Positions 61,501 to 64,000 of a DNA stretch of 64,000 nucleotides are shown here, piece by piece. Numbering within the stretch: the first letter of the stretch is position 1; each line of letters starts with the position of its first letter. The notes beneath the pieces were generated by a model. It worked only from the letters and a program-made list of their open reading frames with translations. It searched no databases and was not told the DNA's origin. Position numbers and translations under genes: made by a program. Source of the DNA: Trileptium ribeirensis (taxonomy: Eukaryota; Nematoda; Enoplea; Enoplida; Thoracostomopsidae); NCBI GenBank assembly GCA_030248225.1, contig JASANE010021072.1, forward strand, positions 1 to 64,000. The letters are read 5' to 3'.

Positions 61501-63603
61501 GTTGCTATTTCACTCGTTTCGCCTTCTTTTTCACGGCCGATTAAAAATCTAAATTATAAATGTGTGGACTACTGCACTAATTCTAGGCAAAAAATAAGTT
61601 TTCCGTTACATCAGGAATTAGTAAGTACTGCGCTCGCTGTTTATGCTATGTTATAACATTGAGAGTTCAGCTCTAACTATCTCTAAGGCGACAGTTATTT
61701 ATATTTCGAGACCTGAATATTTAGCTGTAACATCTTCAACATTCCTAAGTAAGCTGGTCGATCGTCGGTAACTACTTGGCGTAACATTAGAATAAGATTA
61801 CAGAGGTAAGTAGCGTAAATAAATTACAGTTCAACAGTGGCTGATAACATATATTAATTTCAAAATGCTTTCACGTTCGGAATATTGTTATCATGCAATG
61901 TGTCATAGTGGTTCAAACCCAACTCAATGTGGTTCCTATGTACACTTAAAATTCGTTTAAAAGAATAACTTGACTTTTTATATAGGAAACTTTAATTTTA
62001 TAAAAAAAATTGGAAGCGGAAATACTTAAACGTAGATTCATTTCATTTCAATTCTATTTAAAACTGTTCGCTAAAGTGAAACGATCATAGTGTGGCCTTG
62101 CAACCACTACCCCAAATCCAATAACAATAATAAATCAATAACATCTATCCTACTACAGCAAACACTATGCAACCTATTATCACTATAACTCTCACAAAAT
62201 CCGTGTTGAACCAGCTGTTATACAAGCATATCAGGGAGTAACCGGAATTCCGGTTCCGGTTCCGGCGAAAATCGTGTTCCGGTTCCGGCAAAGGGCAAAA
62301 ACCATACCGGAACCGGAATTCCGGTTTAAAAATTTTGTTTGAATTTTTCCACGTTTTTTGCTTTATCCTGTAATCCAAACATATGTAATATATATTATAC
62401 AATGATCAAGCTCCAATACAACCAAGCAAAAGAAAAGATTAACTAACCAATTTGCCGTGTAAAACGTAAGTAGGGCATATAATTTGAGCAGGAATTTTTC
62501 ATAATAACCTGCAGGAGTTTGTTAAATCAAAGCCAGGTCGATGCGTGTAGCAGCTATTTTACACATCCAGAAGTCTGTGGGATACGTTTGAATTAAACCG
62601 GTCCAAATCGGTAACAGAGTATGGCTTACGCAGAAGTACTTACTGTATGCTTGGCTATAGAAGAACATACAACAAACGTATGTGTAGTAAAGGGAGGCGA
62701 CTGGAGACAGAGCGAAAGTGTGTATTCTACGCTCCAAGCTTTGTAAGCATATTCGATTTGACGCAGTATATGTAATGGTGTATAGTGGAAGGCATTTTTG
62801 CTCTGGGTGTCCAAAAATCGACATATTTGATCGATAAATAAACATTATTAGCTTCATCAGTCTCTTTAAAGTTTCAGAAAGGCAATAATACCATCGCAAA
62901 ACCTTAAGTTTAATGTAAAAGTTATTTTTAATGCATTTTAAATCCACTATGCCTTCATTTCTTCCATCATCTGTTTTAGTATATATAAATTTCGAAGACC
63001 AGGTTCCGGTTCCGGTTTAAATGGACGCTTCCGGTTGCTGGTTCTGGTTCCGGTAAATTTTGGTTCCGGTTATTCCCTGAAGCATATATATACCTTCAAC
63101 AGTTATGATCTAAGGTTGAAATTCGCGCCACAGAACATTTCGGTACCAAATTTAGAGAAGTAAGTCCCAATGTAACATAATTTAACAAATATATAATATC
63201 CTACGTGCAGCGTAATTATTATTACGACAGCTAAACCTGCTTGCTTCCATATAAAATAATTTATACAAAAAATGCATTCCGAACTGAGTTTTTTCGAACA
63301 AATCGGACTAATTCTTTTCCGGAAAAACCATGCGCGACAAATGAAGAATGTTTTTGAAAAGAGCCCACCCACTATATAGTTGGCAATTGGAAATAACTCC
63401 AGAAAGCAACATACTAATAATGCCTGTGAAGAAAATTAAACTTTGGTAGTATAAGCTCCAGAAGAAGATACTTAGACAACAAAATCAATCATTCTTACTT
63501 CACCTGCCCGGATGTGCTACGAAGTACCGACGCGGCAAACGCTTGCGTCACGCCGATTAAGCTCTGACCATCGACTTCAATAATTTGATCACAAATCTGG
63601 ATC
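16498..63603 (-). CDS. PPP1R9: Neurabin/spinophilin-like gene, C-terminal nine exons (overall span)
   Basis: Overall entry for the only clear host gene. Neurabin/spinophilin proteins are actin- and PP1-binding scaffolds of synapses and cell junctions, with a PP1 motif, a PDZ domain and a C-terminal coiled coil. Here the second half of the PDZ domain, the coiled coil and the C-terminus are visible. The PP1-binding part and the first half of the PDZ must lie beyond position 64000. Nine exons, each with AG/GT borders, have matching phases: 63499-63603, 61437-61548, 58551-59294, 51116-52102, 43076-43434, 41058-41215, 38118-38292, 26028-26301 and 16520-16710. They sum to 1033 codons plus stop once a 2-bp excess in the 43-kb exon is discounted. 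Introns of 2-10 kb hold most of the transposons of the window. Family assignment is strong. The middle exons are inferred from phase and composition. Confidence 0.85.
16520..16710 (-). CDS. PPP1R9: Neurabin-like terminal exon with stop codon
   Basis: Acceptor TATTTACAG|CC at 16711. The exon reads [20 protein letters not shown], a Ser/acidic stretch like the LSDTEISD-type element near the C-terminus of the family. It continues through [20 protein letters not shown] and stops at TAA (16520-16522). An AATAAA hexamer follows 16 bases later, so this is most likely the last exon with a very short 3' UTR. A weak donor (TCAG|GTTGGT at 16535-16540) lies just before the stop, so an isoform that splices on to exons further left cannot be excluded, but none was recognised down to position 1. 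Confidence 0.82.
16711..18341. other. Last intron, left part
   Basis: No element recognised. A 117-codon plus-strand frame at 18030-18383 overlaps the start of an R2 repeat and matches nothing known, so it is treated as chance. Confidence 0.35.
18342..19511 (+). mobile_element. R2 repeat copy (about 1.17 kb)
   Basis: One of three long copies of an unclassified repeat (others at 53833 and 60230). It opens ACTAGTAAATTTATCGAGATT and contains GCAGAACGTAGTGAACC. It carries three internal phrases of the form ACACCGG(C/A)AATGAGTTT(C/T)CCATG (18488, 18660, 19016) and two long blocks ending AAAATTCGAAAGTTAAGATAAAAATAACC. It finishes TCTCCACTATGTTCTGAT. In better copies the right end reads TTCACTACGTTCT, the inverse of the AGAACGTAGTGAA near the left end, which suggests a DNA transposon. 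No conserved ORF is shared between copies. Confidence 0.7.
19512..19955. other. Intronic stretch, nothing recognised
   Basis: No gene or repeat recognised between the R2 copy and the small MITE at 19956. Confidence 0.35.
19956..20061. mobile_element. 106-bp MITE with CAGTCACGGA ends
   Basis: The left end CAGTCACGGAGAAAAGTAAG is the near-perfect inverse of the right end CTTACTTTTGTCCGTGACTG. It is preceded by TA and followed by AA, so a TA target duplication (mariner/Tc1-like) is likely but worn. The core holds GACGTCGTCGGCGTCCAGCC-like GC-rich DNA. It is non-coding. Confidence 0.8.
20062..21150. other. Intronic stretch with degenerate ~140-190 bp direct repeats
   Basis: Phrases GAGCA-(A/G)GCATC-AGAAT and TTTTCAGTGGTTT recur near 20200/20258, 20335/20450 and 20535/20632. 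There is no coding signal. Confidence 0.45.
21712..23241 (-). CDS. pogo/Tigger-like transposase, DDE catalytic exon
   Basis: 510 codons from the acceptor TCTTTCAG|AAT (23242) to the stop at 21712. It begins [20 protein letters not shown], joining in phase to the N-terminal exon across a 1087-bp intron (23242-24328). The catalytic triad is visible: [14 protein letters not shown] (first Asp ~23057), [11 protein letters not shown] (second ~22700) and [12 protein letters not shown] (third ~22592), with 35 residues between the last two. After the DDE core come an acidic linker ([18 protein letters not shown]), a basic patch ([12 protein letters not shown]) and a C-terminal domain with [17 protein letters not shown]. 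No stop breaks this exon. It is similar to jerky/Tigger-type transposases common in invertebrates. With the damaged first exon it is probably not functional. Confidence 0.85.
   Translation of the reverse strand, partial: NDNNPGKDWIAAFVQRHADRIKSTKVKNVANKVVDRDTVMQYLDNVEIALRGVPRQNIYNYDETAMIDDPGKQIRFVSKSDRNAKNLMNNSKTGVSVMFCVSASGCRLPPYAVYKGTRMRESYQLGGPKGAPCAERCCARGAVFDMNESGWFDEDAFNNWFEKIVVPHCDALPGTKVVIGDQFSAHFSVTALRLAKRHDIHMVFLPANTTDRLQPLDLTFNHSMKNAWRKELTDWRDTPEGRRARFQKEIFPALFKNAIARLEPDGNDRLSSIICSGFRSAGLAPFNKSHALEKFAAPSNNAAAAEPDVTPAAAMRDSVEQILDEITRPQRRQVRKKKFNMVPGVPVDVGVSSGSEYVPSEDEEYVPQRALPKKAKKTAPRRNHAADAPCCSSYLKLRSELLAVKIGPHNLHAGEFVAVVWSRQWYLASAVSVNTSGLRINCLRPKGPATSFTFEQQDEVDVAYDDVLEKVEVTMKNVRELTKFVIDEDTSDRISRKLAQQIPKKFAKK
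24329..24689 (-). pseudogene. pogo-like transposase, N-terminal exon (frameshifted)
   Basis: Starts at ATG 24689 ([20 protein letters not shown]). It encodes the first DNA-binding helix-turn-helix ([12 protein letters not shown] … [13 protein letters not shown]), but is broken by a one-base excess near 24594-24600 and a TGA at 24548-24550. It resumes at [19 protein letters not shown] and runs through a second helix-turn-helix ([19 protein letters not shown] … [18 protein letters not shown]) to a GAG|GTAAGATT donor. The order matches the N-terminal Psq/CENP-B-like domains of pogo transposases, which bind the transposon ends. Two lesions in this exon make it inactive as it stands. Confidence 0.78.
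25313..26027. other. Intronic stretch, nothing recognised
   Basis: No gene or element recognised between the pogo-like transposon and the 26.0-kb exon. Confidence 0.35.
26028..26301 (-). CDS. PPP1R9: Neurabin-like exon: end of coiled coil and Gln/Tyr/Ser-rich segment
   Basis: 274 bp. The acceptor is TTGTTATAG|ATT (26302) and the donor CCGG|GTAAAA (26022-26027). It starts [20 protein letters not shown], which continues the heptads of the preceding exon (KLKDK + IVDLE). It then becomes Gln/Tyr/Ser/Pro-rich, with a run of six Gln ([11 protein letters not shown]), and ends [10 protein letters not shown]. Phase in is 0 and phase out is 1: the final G joins CC of the last exon to give Ala. Coding is supported by the heptad continuation and the phase match. 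The Gln run may vary in length between alleles. Confidence 0.82.
26302..27435. other. Intronic stretch with a worn TA-type MITE
   Basis: 26459-26573 carries CAGTACCCTTCAAAGATGACC at one side and GGCGACATTTGATTCTGGCG at the other, a degraded relative of the 27438 MITE. The remainder is unassigned. Confidence 0.45.
27438..27633. mobile_element. TA-type (mariner-like) MITE, 196 bp, CTCG-rich
   Basis: The ends CAGTACCCGCCAAAAATGAC and GTCATTTTTGGCGAGTACTG are inverse, with TA on both sides (27436-27437 and 27634-27635). The arms contain stacked CTCGCTCGA units (about 27465-27495 and 27550-27605), so the whole element can fold into a hairpin. It is non-coding. Relatives are at 59874 and, worn, at 26459, 42648 and 45603. 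Confidence 0.85.
27636..28440. other. Intronic stretch
   Basis: 27775-27805 has ACTAGTCGGTAGTGGAACTACATTT, repeated almost exactly at 63722-63746. Nothing else recognised. Confidence 0.4.
28441..28712 (+). mobile_element. R2 repeat, partial copy
   Basis: Two ACACCGGCAATGAGTTTCCCATG-type phrases (28445 and 28586) with the linked CAGGACGTCACAATAAA and GAATTTTGGG blocks. Both ends of the R2 element are missing. Confidence 0.65.
28713..29203. other. Intronic stretch, nothing recognised
   Basis: No gene or repeat recognised. Confidence 0.35.
29212..30380 (+). mobile_element. H1 hAT-type MITE, complete, with 8-bp target duplication
   Basis: 1169 bp. The left end CAGGGAGTAACCGGAATTCC is inverse to the right end CCGGTTCCGGTTATTCCCTG, and CCGCTAAT stands directly on both sides (29204-29211 and 30381-30388). 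An 8-bp duplication with CAGGG ends is the signature of hAT transposons. Both subterminal regions consist of GGTTCCGGTTCCGG iterations. No transposase is encoded, so it depends on an unseen autonomous partner. It is the best copy of the family in the window. Confidence 0.9.
30659..31470. mobile_element. hAT-like non-autonomous element with CAGCGTGTCCGCG ends
   Basis: 812 bp. The left end CAGCGTGTCCGCG and right end CGCGGACACCCGGTG are inverse. Inside both ends are AATTCAAGGAGAATTAAGGAG-like iterations (30690-30730 and 31340-31445). The flanks (CTTGTATA / TATAGATA) are only weakly alike, so the target duplication is not proven. No transposase domain was recognised. Confidence 0.65.
31471..31899. 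other. Intronic stretch with a short R2 scrap
   Basis: 31705-31745 reads CCCATAACCGGAGCCTTAATCGAAAAACAAAAA, a fragment of the R2 repeat. Nothing else was seen. Confidence 0.4.
31900..34625 (-). mobile_element. Jockey/CR1-like LINE, endonuclease to C-terminus, decayed
   Basis: Minus-strand blocks in order: the endonuclease piece [14 protein letters not shown] (near 34410), [12 protein letters not shown] (about 34050, the SDH motif), then RT blocks [13 protein letters not shown] (33230), [20 protein letters not shown] (33100), [14 protein letters not shown] (32990) and [16 protein letters not shown] (32790), a thumb with [19 protein letters not shown] (32330) and [10 protein letters not shown] (32260), and the tail [11 protein letters not shown] near 31995. 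Many stops and shifts separate them. It is inactive. It carries an internal 174-bp tandem duplication. Confidence 0.85.
34057..34404. repeat. 174-bp tandem duplication inside the LINE endonuclease
   Basis: GGAAAGTT(C/G)TTCACCTCTAGTTATG starts at 34057 and again at 34231. The two units are about 95% alike, through …GAATATTCTGTCCAGTTAATAT. The duplication breaks the endonuclease reading and post-dates most LINE decay. Confidence 0.9.
34626..34918 (+). mobile_element. R2 repeat, right-end fragment
   Basis: Carries TTACTATAAAATAAGACCAACCAGAG, AGACAAAAATAAC, TTTTGACCTCTGACCCCGG and the terminal CAACACACAATCTCCACTACGGTCTGA of the family. The left two thirds are missing. Confidence 0.7.
34936..35183 (+). 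repeat. Direct repeat D1, left copy
   Basis: Shares with 35965-36215 a GTGGGGGA…CCCCCA head and a tail with AAACAT-A--TACCACTATTT, AAAAC-T-GTTTTA-A--TTGAAATTACAT and GCA-(G/T)AAAACTAC. The two copies flank a LINE fragment. Similarity is clear but diverged. Confidence 0.55.
35170..35850 (+). mobile_element. LINE reverse transcriptase fragment, decayed
   Basis: In shifting plus-strand frames: [14 protein letters not shown] followed by [19 protein letters not shown] (about 35700-35800), corresponding to the RT motif (V/I)P(I/L)(F/Y)KKGD---C-NYRGISLL-VAYK. The middle of NYRGI is missing. Upstream [11 protein letters not shown] may be linker. No catalytic motif remains. Confidence 0.6.
35965..36215 (+). 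repeat. Direct repeat D1, right copy
   Basis: Second copy of the repeat at 34936-35183. It adds a CCCCCACTCCGTCGATACCCCC insert and continues to 36300 with unrelated AT-rich DNA. Confidence 0.55.
36430..36872. mobile_element. H3 hAT-type MITE with 8-bp target duplication
   Basis: 443 bp. CAGGGATTTTTGGGTTTTTC at the left and TTTAAAAAAACCCTG at the right. GTTATCTT flanks both sides exactly (36422-36429 and 36873-36880). AT-rich interior with iterated CAAAAAACACA phrases. No ORF. Same family as 47796-48226. Confidence 0.85.
36881..38117. other. Intronic stretch, nothing recognised
   Basis: No gene or element recognised. AT-rich with poly-A/T runs around 37730-37800. Confidence 0.35.
38118..38292 (-). 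CDS. PPP1R9: Neurabin-like exon: coiled coil part 2 with Ser/Gly insert
   Basis: 175 bp from acceptor TTATTTCAG (38293) to a GATAAA|GTACGC donor (38112-38117). After a split Arg it reads [20 protein letters not shown], a low-complexity insert, and ends [20 protein letters not shown] plus KLKDK. The KERD-EYN-LV-KLKDK block is the second conserved coiled-coil segment of the neurabin family (KE-EYNALVK-LKDR type). If the donor were ignored the frame would read VRRIS and stop. Splicing is preferred because the 26.3-kb exon continues the heptads in the same phase. The Ser/Gly insert in the middle of the coiled coil is unusual. Confidence 0.86.
38293..38910. other. Intronic stretch with worn MITE remnant
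   Basis: 38440-38575 has AACAGCGGGCGAATATT and GAGCATCGGTCATTCTTGCTGAGTATTGC, resembling one arm of the TA-type MITE family. 38735-38790 contains a small GGGGACCGGTTC / GGTCCCCTGGTT inverted stretch. Confidence 0.4.
38911..39510. repeat. 600-bp imperfect palindrome
   Basis: The left arm opens GGTTCTTTTCCATTATCC (38911-38928) and the right arm closes GGATAATGGAAAAGAACC (39493-39510). Matching inverse blocks run all the way in: TGTGATCCTCGAGACTCCCCTGATCAT against ATGATCATGGGAGGTCTCGAGAATCACA, and AAAAAATTTCTTTCTTAAAAA against its inverse. The centre is GCTGAG-GCT-CTCAGC near 39209. Arms are about 80-85% inverse-identical. No ORF crosses it. It may be a foldback transposon. Confidence 0.9.
39511..41057. 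other. Intronic stretch with C and G tracts
   Basis: A run of 14 C at 39556-39569, and G-rich patches near 40135, 40543 and 40990. AACCAGGGGGCAC near 39530 recurs at 50659. No coding signal. Confidence 0.45.
41058..41215 (-). CDS. PPP1R9: Neurabin-like exon: coiled coil part 1
   Basis: 158 bp between the acceptor TATGCAG (41216) and donor GAACG|GTGAGC (41051-41057). It encodes [20 protein letters not shown] followed by [20 protein letters not shown] and [12 protein letters not shown], a clean heptad coiled coil. The QY-ELE-KY--A--LI-DYQ-R segment corresponds to the conserved neurabin/spinophilin coiled-coil core (QYQALEKKYNKAK-LI-D-QQ type). Phase in is 0. It leaves two bases (CG) that are completed to Arg by the next exon. 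The match in both sequence and exon order is a main support for calling the gene. Confidence 0.88.
41216..42440. other. Intronic stretch, nothing recognised
   Basis: No gene or element recognised. Confidence 0.35.
42448..42515 (-). repeat. tRNA-like segment, possible SINE head or tRNA relic
   Basis: The minus strand reads GGTCATTGGCTAGTATACGTG, CTTTTACACG and GGAGTTCGATACCTCG. These resemble a D arm with A box (TGGCTAGTATAC), an anticodon arm with a 4-bp CGTG/CACG stem, and a T arm with B box (GTTCGATAC). The acceptor stem does not pair (the expected 5' partner of CGGCGAG is absent), so it is not a working tRNA gene. Confidence 0.4.
42516..43075. other. Intronic stretch with a worn TA-type MITE
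   Basis: 42648-42805: CAGTATTCACCAAACTGACAG at the left, GGCGACAATTTCTGGCTAGTAC at the right, and a CTCGACAC/GATCCGCTCGAAA core as in the 27438 element. Nothing else was seen. Confidence 0.5.
43076..43434 (-). CDS. PPP1R9: Neurabin-like exon with a 2-bp frameshift in an AG dinucleotide run
   Basis: Acceptor ACTTTAG|GCA at 43435. Donor GAG|GTTGGT at 43070-43075, a weak site but the same GTTGGT hexamer as follows the last exon's TCAG. The first 20 codons open in phase 0 ([19 protein letters not shown]) and then hit a stop. The rest reads in another frame, through [19 protein letters not shown] to [18 protein letters not shown]. The two frames join smoothly in style across an (AG)4 run at 43377-43384 that is two bases too long. 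Alternatives are a downstream acceptor (for instance CGTCAG|TCAC near 43369) with an undetected upstream exon, or an assembly or sequencing error. The region is Ser/Thr/Gln-rich and precedes the coiled coil. Confidence 0.65.
43435..46319. other. Intronic stretch with small MITE pieces
   Basis: 45195-45275 is an inverted H1 end fragment (GGAACTGGAATTCCGGCTACATACTCCCTG). 45603-45677 is a worn TA-type MITE (CAGCGCAACACAAATGACTG). No gene signal was recognised. Confidence 0.45.
46320..48405. repeat. Higher-order satellite array, ~195-bp period built of ~40-bp subunits
   Basis: Repeated CTACTGCACCGAGCTAGTAAC, CAGGCAATGTTTTAGTA and GTATGTAGTAACACTCTAAT phrases. Within a higher-order unit five related subunits follow each other (…GAGCTAGTAACAG…, …GAGACAATAACAG…, …CCAGCTAATAGCAG…, …GAGCTAGTAGCAGG…, …ACAAGATAGTAGAACC…). 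The fourth recurs about every 190-200 bp (near 46738, 46928, 47120, 47313, 47510, 47702). An H3 MITE splits the array at 47796-48226 and the array resumes after it. It lies within an intron. Confidence 0.9.
47796..48226. mobile_element. H3 hAT-type MITE inside the satellite array
   Basis: 431 bp. CAGGGTTTTTTTTCAAAAATTG at the left and TTTTTGACCAAAAAACCCTG at the right. The flanks AGTAACAC / AGTATATC agree at 5 of 8 positions, so the target duplication is worn. The satellite phrase is interrupted and resumes, which dates the insertion after the array. Confidence 0.8.
48406..51115. other. Intronic stretch
   Basis: Two diverged GGTTATCGGA(C/T)--(A/G)GTCGGGTTGATAT phrases (48905-48940 and 49122-49155) mark a short repeat. 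A 112-codon frame at 49576-49914 has random-looking composition. No gene supported. Confidence 0.4.
51116..52102 (-). CDS. PPP1R9: Neurabin-like exon: acidic/Gln-rich linker
   Basis: 987 bp (329 codons), phase 0 to phase 0. The acceptor is GATTTTCAG|AGT at 52103 and the donor ATG|GTAAGA at 51115. It reads [20 protein letters not shown] at the start and carries acidic clusters ([13 protein letters not shown]), a short poly-Gln run (HFQEQQQQN) and Ser/Thr-rich stretches. It ends …QKSSVQHVM. No known domain was recognised. As in the 58.5-kb exon, GC content is raised and no stop occurs in a long frame, so coding is likely. Membership in the neurabin-like gene is inferred from position, strand and matching splice phases. 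A back-to-back pair of MITEs lies 150 bp upstream of its acceptor. Confidence 0.78.
52259..53021. mobile_element. H2 hAT-type MITE with 8-bp target duplication
   Basis: 763 bp. TAGGGAACGACCGAATATTC at the left and TTCGGTCGTTCCCTA at the right, with ATGTCTAG on both sides (52251-52258 and 53022-53029). The subterminal parts are built of GAATATTCGG/CCGAATACC palindromes. There is no transposase. An H1 copy begins immediately after the right duplication. Confidence 0.88.
53030..53804 (+). mobile_element. H1 hAT-type MITE, internally deleted
   Basis: 775 bp. CAGCGAGTAACCGGAATTCCG at the left and GGGTACGGTTGTTCCCTG at the right. The flanks are ATGTCTAG (53022-53029, shared with H2) and ATGTCCAG (53805-53812), 7 of 8 identical. 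It lacks part of the interior of the 29212 copy. Confidence 0.85.
53833..55238 (+). mobile_element. R2 repeat copy (about 1.4 kb)
   Basis: Longest copy. It opens ACTAGTAACTCTATCGAGATT, has GCAGAACGTAGTGAAGC, three CAATGAGTTTC-CA-type phrases (53982, 54128, 54476) plus an additional downstream unit, and ends CTACGTTTCACTACGGTCTGATA. The inverse AACGTAGTGAA/TTCACTACG pair near the ends is readable here. No shared ORF. Confidence 0.75.
55239..55887. other. Intronic stretch, nothing recognised
   Basis: No gene or element recognised. Confidence 0.35.
55888..56012 (+). mobile_element. H1 MITE, left-end fragment
   Basis: GAGGGAGTAACCGGAATTCC through TTTGTTTGAAATTTTCCACG, matching the first ~125 bp of the family, then unrelated sequence. 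Confidence 0.8.
56013..58550. other. Intronic stretch
   Basis: Contains a GC-rich tract GGTACGGGGGGCCCGGACCCCCCC (about 56634-56656). A possible short coiled-coil frame at 57514-57593 was considered and not accepted. Otherwise nothing recognised. Confidence 0.35.
58551..59294 (-). CDS. PPP1R9: Neurabin-like exon: Ser/Thr/Pro-rich linker
   Basis: 744 bp (248 codons), open throughout, between a polypyrimidine acceptor (TTCTTTCAG|CTG at 59295) and a strong CAG|GTAAGTAAG donor at 58550. It begins [14 protein letters not shown] and ends [14 protein letters not shown]. Composition is dominated by Ser, Thr, Pro, Ala and acidic residues, with a poly-Pro stretch (ELPPPP) and repeated T/S tracts. It has no recognised domain and looks like a disordered linker between the PDZ and the coiled coil, where family members have variable acidic linkers. 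GC content and codon use are clearly higher than in the flanks, which supports coding. Both phases are 0. Assignment to this gene rests on strand, order and phase rather than on family similarity. Confidence 0.78.
59295..59873. other. Intronic stretch, nothing recognised
   Basis: GTTCGCGAACT near 59516 and 59582 is a small direct repeat. Otherwise featureless. Confidence 0.35.
59874..59987. mobile_element. TA-type MITE, 114 bp
   Basis: CAGTATTCGCCACAATTAAC at the left and GTTAAATGTGGCGAGTACTG at the right, flanked by TA and CA. Small relative of the 27438 element, with CTCGTTGCGCGCTCGC in the core. Confidence 0.75.
60230..61380 (+). mobile_element. R2 repeat copy (about 1.15 kb)
   Basis: AGTAACTCTATCGATGTTGCAGAACGTAG at the left. 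Three CAATG-type phrases (60380, 60530, 60880). It ends TCTCCACTGCGTTTCACTACGTTCTAATA. The right end GTTTCACTACGTTCT mirrors AGAACGTAG at the left. It stops 57 bp short of the 61437 exon. Confidence 0.75.
61437..61548 (-). CDS. PPP1R9: Neurabin-like exon: end of PDZ and first helix
   Basis: Bounded by a TTTAG acceptor (61549-61553) and a CAG|GTAACT donor (61431-61436). It encodes 37 residues beginning [20 protein letters not shown] and ending in a Gln/Arg-rich helix (…[11 protein letters not shown]). FLIGRE is the last PDZ beta strand, and the SE-A-LI--SLE-DR segment is diagnostic of neurabin/spinophilin immediately after the PDZ. Phase in is 2 (completes Lys) and phase out is 0, which fits the 58.5-kb exon. 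It lies just right of an R2 repeat copy, so the intron insertion stops about 55 bp from the splice donor. Confidence 0.9.
61549..62223. other. Intronic stretch, nothing recognised
   Basis: No gene or element recognised. Confidence 0.35.
62232..63079 (+). mobile_element. H1 hAT-type MITE with 8-bp target duplication, internally deleted
   Basis: 848 bp. CAGGGAGTAACCGGAATTCC at the left and TTTGGTTCCGGTTATTCCCTG at the right. AAGCATAT stands on both sides (62224-62231 and 63080-63087). Compared with 29212-30380 about 300 bp are missing after GCTTGGCTA (62656). Outside the gap the two are about 95% alike, so this family was recently mobile. Confidence 0.9.
63499..63603 (-). CDS. PPP1R9: Neurabin-like exon: second half of PDZ domain
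   Basis: Read on the minus strand from an acceptor TTTGTAG at 63604-63610 to a GTAAG donor at 63494-63498. The 34 whole codons contain [20 protein letters not shown] followed by [12 protein letters not shown]. This is the back half of a PDZ domain (alpha-B helix and last strands) and matches the neurabin/spinophilin type (DQI-EVDG-SL-GVTQ--A--VLR-T-G), which binds C-terminal peptides of receptors and kinases. The exon starts with one base completing a split codon and ends with two bases (AA) that join the A opening the 61.5-kb exon to make Lys. The preceding PDZ exon is outside the window or further right. Confidence 0.9.
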
Positions 63604-64000
63604 CTACAAACTCGATATAATGAATTAATATTAAGGTTCAATCAGAAATCACTTGACTACCGTATGTACATAAGCTTTACCGCAGTGACATATTTACATA
63701 ACTTTACAAGAAAATGTAAAAACTAGTCGGTAGTGGGACTACATTAAATGTTTTACTAAATAGCGATCGACTTCTATTAGGAGAAATTTTGGCAGGTTTT
63801 AATTTTGACTGCAGTTTGTGGTCGTGCTTGGCTCATCGAAAATTACAGTAAATGAACATTTTTCAAAAATATGTCTTAATTACAGTAAGCGTGTGGCGAG
63901 ATTTAATGTATGTACGTCGGCGATCATTATGTAACAATTATTGATATCATTCAAGGTTAGCGCTGAAATTAAAATTTCACCAGATAAATGAAATATTACA
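63604..64000. other. Intron upstream of the PDZ tail exon
   Basis: No exon for the first half of the PDZ was found here. ACTAGTCGGTAGTGGGACTACATT at 63722-63746 repeats a phrase at 27775. Confidence 0.4.

Overview
This window looks like invertebrate metazoan nuclear DNA. It is AT-rich, has spliceosomal introns and is crowded with transposable elements. The one recognisable host gene lies on the minus strand and is a neurabin/spinophilin (PPP1R9) family gene. Nine exons covering its C-terminal part run from 63603 down to 16520, an AATAAA signal follows at 16498-16503, and the N-terminal exons lie beyond the right edge. The species cannot be fixed from sequence alone.

Layout. 1-13.6 kb is the 3' flank of the gene and is a nest of mobile DNA: two decayed CR1/Jockey-like LINE tails (1-476 and 1284-2335), a truncated hAT-type MITE (2343-3225), a full-length minus-strand LINE with one intact 1335-codon ORF (3226-7288), and a Polinton/Maverick zinc-finger + DNA polymerase B fragment that this LINE cuts off (7289-9307). 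A 129-bp tandem array (9350-10300), a (TA)n tract, an inverted-repeat MITE and another hAT MITE copy follow. 16.5-64 kb is the neurabin gene. Its introns hold a pogo/Tigger-like transposon with recognisable but damaged transposase (21156-25312), more hAT MITEs with 8-bp target duplications, small TA-type MITEs, a recurrent ~1.1-1.4 kb repeat (called R2 here), a decayed minus-strand LINE (31900-34625), a 600-bp palindrome (38911-39510) and a ~195-bp higher-order satellite (46320-48405).

The gene. The PDZ tail exon (63499-63603) and the next exon (61437-61548) read as neurabin/spinophilin. The exons at 41058-41215, 38118-38292 and 26028-26301 give its coiled coil, and 16520-16710 gives the acidic/Ser-rich C-terminus. 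Between them are long Ser/Thr/Pro/Gln-rich exons. All splice phases agree and the chain closes to 1033 codons only if a 2-bp excess in an (AG)4 run in the 43.1-43.4 kb exon is discounted.

Most unusual items: the intact LINE with a 2A-like NPGP motif and four C-terminal Cys/His fingers; two different 8-bp-TSD MITEs placed back to back on the same target at 52.25-53.81 kb; the 600-bp palindrome; and the repeated TGTCTTGGTAC motifs at both ends of the pogo-like element.
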